A stretch of DNA of 10,596 nucleotides, from the NCBI GenBank assembly GCA_035591015.1, contig JAXIUW010221063.1:1-10596 (forward strand). Direction: 5' to 3'. The translations under genes were made by a program, and so were the position numbers. A model generated the notes under the pieces. The model saw only the letters and a program-made list of their open reading frames with translations, searched no databases and was not told where the DNA came from. Of this stretch, positions 7,871-10,596 are shown one piece after another; the first letter of the stretch is position 1; each line of letters starts with the position of its first letter. Source of the stretch: Cephalothrix simula (taxonomy: Eukaryota; Nemertea; Palaeonemertea; Archinemertea; Cephalotrichidae).

Positions 7871-8529
7871 AAACAAATGATGGGAAAATGCATGGCTTGA
7901 TGTTAGCTCTCCGCCCCCAAGGATTTCTCATATTAGCGGTGTAGCAACCCCCATAACCTATCATGCGAATGTCCAAAAGAAATGGCAAAAAATCAGCAAA
8001 GTATTGGTTTTTTGGATTTGGTGCACACATAAACTATATATCCCTGGAAAGGGCATGCAAAATGCAGTAAAATTGTGGTGGTTTTATGTCCCTAAAGCCA
8101 CCTAGTGGAAAATGGTGGTCAAAAATGTTCAAAATCAAAATTATCAATTTGAACATTTTTAGCCACCATTTTTCACCAGGTTGTGGTAAGGACATGAAAC
8201 CACCACCATTTAACTGCATTTGACATGCCCTTTCCAGGGATATATAGTTTAGGGGGTTCCTATTTTCCTGTGTGCCACAAATCAAAAAAATCAATAATTT
8301 GCTGATTTTCGACCATTTCTTTCGGACATTTTCAACCACCACCCTCCACCCGGTAGTGGTAGGGACATGAAACTACCATTATTCTATTCCATTTTGCATG
8401 CCCTTATATAGTGATATATAGGTTATGGGGGTTCCTATACCGCTACTATGAGCTCTCTGGTTGGGGGAGGGGGGTGTGCGTAGAGCTAACATCAAGCCAT
8501 GCCTTAACCAATTTCCCATCCATTTGTGT
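7871..8529. repeat. Large nested foldback (659 bp) with short loop
   Basis: Left arm 7871-8134 and right arm 8147-8529 are imperfect reverse complements around a loop of about 12 bases. The innermost stem is AAAAATGTTC (8121-8130) against GAACATTTTT (8151-8160). The outermost shared block is GGCTTGATGTTAGCTCT on the left and its complement at about 8472-8498 on the right. The right arm is longer because it contains two related direct units, about 8182-8267 and 8352-8437, sharing GGACATGAAAC, GCATGCCCTT/ACATGCCCTT and GGGGTTCCTAT. Left-arm DNA lacks about 19 bases present in the right arm near 8252-8270. A minus-strand 102-codon open frame inside it is an artefact of the repeat. It is probably a non-autonomous foldback element, and its transcript would be a long hairpin. 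Confidence 0.8.
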
Positions 8530-8660
8530 ATGGCGTATAATGCCCCTTTTTAAATATATCTCACTTAAATACCTAATTACTCATTCCTAAAGTATTTCTT
8601 GCTTTTAAGTTACAAAAACTTGCTTAAAAACTAGCTAAAATCGTGAAAAATTATTTTAAA

Positions 8661-8937
8661 AAGAGCAAATGACCTTTTTTGGCTCATCAATTCGTCTTTG
8701 TCTGAAGATGCGGCCATAGATCCATATTGGAATCCAGGGACTGGATGCTGTATTTCTTCCAGCATCTGCAATACTCAAACCATTAGGGCCTACCTGTGTG
8801 TGTAGTCTTTCATTTAAAAAATTCAGCGTTTTTTATGGATTCCAAAATGGCCATATCGACGGGTGAGAATTGAGTACCTCTACTTGCAAAAGTTAAATTT
8901 TCGATTAAATCGTTTTTGGAGTTGAGGAATTGGATTG
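8661..8937 (+). repeat. 277-bp direct repeat, copy 2
   Basis: This is the second copy of 7510-7786, in the same orientation, 874 bases downstream across the foldback. The six differences include CCAAAATGG in place of CCAATATGG, which breaks one pair of the internal stem. High identity implies a recent duplication compared with the degraded foldback arms. Confidence 0.9.
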
Positions 8938-9118
8938 ACTTTTTAAAAAAATGTTAATTCCATAGGTGCAGATGGGTAAAAGCGGTTCTTTGGAATGATA
9001 TTCCACCGTCAATATTTTGGAAAGATTTTCTCATTAATGGTACTGAAAGATTTATCTCAACAAATTATTTTTTTCAAAAAATGCAAATAGATGTACTCAA
9101 TTCTCACCCGTTGATATG
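8852..9118. mobile_element. Inverted-repeat element overlapping the end of direct repeat 2 (MITE-like)
   Basis: The left end, 8852-8888, begins CATATCGACGGGTGAGAATT. The right end, 9082-9118, is its reverse complement over 37 bases with three mismatches. The same left end occurs in copy 1 at 7701-7737, without a matching right end. The interior is AT-rich with no open frame. No clear target duplication is visible. Confidence 0.6.
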
Positions 9119-10119
9119 TTGATAAAGAACATAAAAGTTACCTCGATGACCATAAGAGCCGCCGCGGAAGTGAAAAATGCATACCTTAGTCTATCGCGGC
9201 TTTCCACCCTGGACCCTGGGACCTTGGTCAACATGTTTGCCAGATTTGGAAGATTTAGCTGTTTAGCATTTTTTGTGATGACAGAACATTTTTGATTTTT
9301 TTTATATAAATTCCTTTCAATTCAGTATAATTGCTCAGAAACACAGAAACTTTTAAACATTGTTGTATTCAATACTAATTAATAAATAGAGCAATTGAGC
9401 AAACATTATTCAATTAAAAATAGTTTTGTCAAAATTTTACCTTTTACTGTGACGTTGGAAAAAAGTGTTGAACCAAAAACGCGGGAAATTTCATCATCGG
9501 CATACTTGCGTACAACTTCGTTTCCGCGAAGTTAAGGGGCCTTTCTTGTTTACCGTGTATTTCAAACCATTTTAATATTTGAAAAGTCTTTGAAACATCC
9601 ATTTTATAAACATCTTATATAATAACTCTTTTAAATTACAATAATTCCTGATAGTTTTTGACGAATGGTTGTATGCCCTAAATTGACTTTTTTGGTTGAT
9701 AAATTCCGCCCCGAAAAGTGAAAACTATATTTCAAAAGCTGAAAATAAAATAGTTTCTTTCGCTTAATATTGAATGATTCAGCCTCTTTATTGCTTACTA
9801 GCCATAATATTAAAATTATTTTGAGCAATTTTTGCTTTGATTTTCTCAAAAACTCATGTGATTATGATTATTTTTTTTTTTTTTAGTGTTAAAAATCACT
9901 TGATTTTGATGCATAGAAGTCAACGGCCTTGACCTCTTAAAGAAACCAGGAAGTAAAAAAAATTCATTTTGGAGGAGAACCAACATTAACAACTGAAAAA
10001 TGATTGCACAACAAGCCACTTTAAAGGTATTTAAACTCAACTTTTTTTGTTTAAAACCAAAATCTAAATAATTAGATTACATTACAACACTTTGCAGTAC
10101 AGACCCATCTCATATTCAC
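9119..10119. other. Non-coding AT-rich stretch
   Basis: I see no gene. Small items are GCCGCCGCGG near 9158-9167 with a weak complement at 9195-9202, a 7-base stem AACTTCG/CGAAGTT (9514-9533), and an E2F-like GCGGGAAA at 9481-9488 that may be chance. Two short minus-strand open frames at 9631-10040 are low-complexity and run through a T tract. Confidence 0.45.
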
Positions 10120-10137
10120 TATAATACCGGTATTATA
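10120..10137. repeat. 18-base perfect palindrome
   Basis: TATAATACCGGTATTATA is its own reverse complement, centred on ACCGGT. It is too short and isolated for a functional call. Confidence 0.7.
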
Positions 10138-10244
10138 AAATAGAAAAACTAAAGAAGTGTAATCTAAACAACATGAACAATGCTTGCTAACTCTCTCTCT
10201 GTAGTGTTTACCCAGATCGCTGGGCGGAGCTTTGCTCTTACACT

Positions 10245-10523
10245 TGGTAGATTTTTATTTTTTATTTATTTTTGGGTAGATTTATTTTTGTTTTTTGTTT
10301 TTACGGGTAGATTTTTCCTGTGAAACTGCCTCTCGGCTACTCTTCTCGATAAGTCCCCAGGGATCTTTAATGTGCGAGCCCACGCCCTACATGGCCCACC
10401 TTTGATAAAGCAGTCGGCATGCACTGTTATATATGTCTTCGCCAAATGGCCCGACCGGGAATCAAACCCGGGATCACTTGCGTGACAACCCGACACTCTA
10501 TCCTCTTGCGCCACAGAGCTAAT
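10245..10523 (-). mobile_element. tRNA-derived SINE
   Basis: On the minus strand the element opens near 10523 with a tRNA-like head. A box-A-like TGGCGCAAGAGG lies at 10513-10502 and a box-B-like GGGTTTGATTCCC at 10469-10457, about 33 bases further on, so it carries an internal RNA polymerase III promoter. The head is followed by a body (about 10440-10320) containing GCACATTAAAGATCCC, a block I associate with conserved animal SINE cores but cannot assign to a named family. The 3' tail is A-rich with three copies of an AAATCTACC unit about 30 bases apart (10305, 10275 and 10245 on the plus strand). The head does not fold into a clean anticodon stem, so it is not a working tRNA gene. The 82-codon open frame across it is an artefact. 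Target duplications were not found. Confidence 0.82.
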
Positions 10524-10596
10524 AAAATTAAAAATTCTGAAATATTATACATACATGAAATGATGGAGAAAGTGTTAAGGAAAAATGAAATAGAAG

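Noticed and set aside
8034-8342. 102-codon minus-strand open frame
   Set aside because: It lies entirely within the foldback and spans its loop. The peptide repeats itself because the DNA does.
7510-8937. LTR retrotransposon
   Set aside because: The repeats lack TG...CA ends, there is no primer binding site or polypurine tract that I can see, and no gag or pol coding between them.
9481-9488. E2F-like site GCGGGAAA as a promoter
   Set aside because: It is a single 8-base match with no gene start on either side in the window.
10266-10514. 82-codon minus-strand open frame
   Set aside because: It translates the tRNA-derived SINE, including its box B and A-rich tail, so it is not a protein gene.
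10457-10523. Functional tRNA gene on the minus strand
   Set aside because: Box A and box B are present but the anticodon stem does not pair, and a SINE body follows directly.

Overview
The window looks like nuclear DNA from an invertebrate animal. It is AT-rich, with one intron-containing gene on the minus strand and long stretches of degenerate, foldback and interspersed repeats, including a tRNA-derived SINE. I see no bacterial-style gene packing or ribosome binding sites. The phylum cannot be fixed from sequence alone. A cnidarian-, sponge- or mollusc-like genome would fit the repeat types, but this is inference.

The only convincing protein-coding gene lies on the minus strand between about 4629 and 1740. 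A strong 3' splice site sits 8 bases upstream of the start codon at 4621. The first coding exon (4621 to 3632) encodes seven copies of a roughly 28-residue module (YVDNxxNRxLGRVG core) separated by Ser/Gly-rich linkers. It ends in a consensus GTAAGT donor. After an intron of about 0.5 kb, a second exon encodes a coiled-coil segment and a full protein kinase domain of tyrosine kinase-like (TKL) type, ending at 1965. Donor and acceptor are both phase 0, so the two parts join as one protein of 697 or 712 residues. The acceptor is triplicated in tandem: the outer two sites keep the frame and the middle one gives an immediate stop. The kinase keeps all core catalytic residues but has HCD in place of HRD, so it is a non-RD kinase. 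A poly(A) signal lies about 200 bases past the stop.

Everything else is non-genic. Left of the gene are an imperfect inverted repeat (606-1133) and a near-perfect 35-base hairpin (1466-1500). Right of the gene, in order, are: a 234-bp element flanked by TTAA on both sides (4857-5098); an element built of iterated TCAGGGAA motifs (5495-5903); a GC-richer stretch with repeated CAGGCA/TGCCTG motifs (6370-6700); a 27-base palindromic insert between 9-base direct repeats (6924-6968); a nested array of two 277-bp direct repeats around a 659-bp foldback (7510-8937); a small inverted-repeat element using the end of the second direct repeat (8852-9118); an 18-base perfect palindrome (10120-10137); and a minus-strand tRNA-derived SINE with a tandemly repeated tail (10245-10523).

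The remaining short open frames lie in repeats, introns or the antisense of the gene, and I do not consider them genes.
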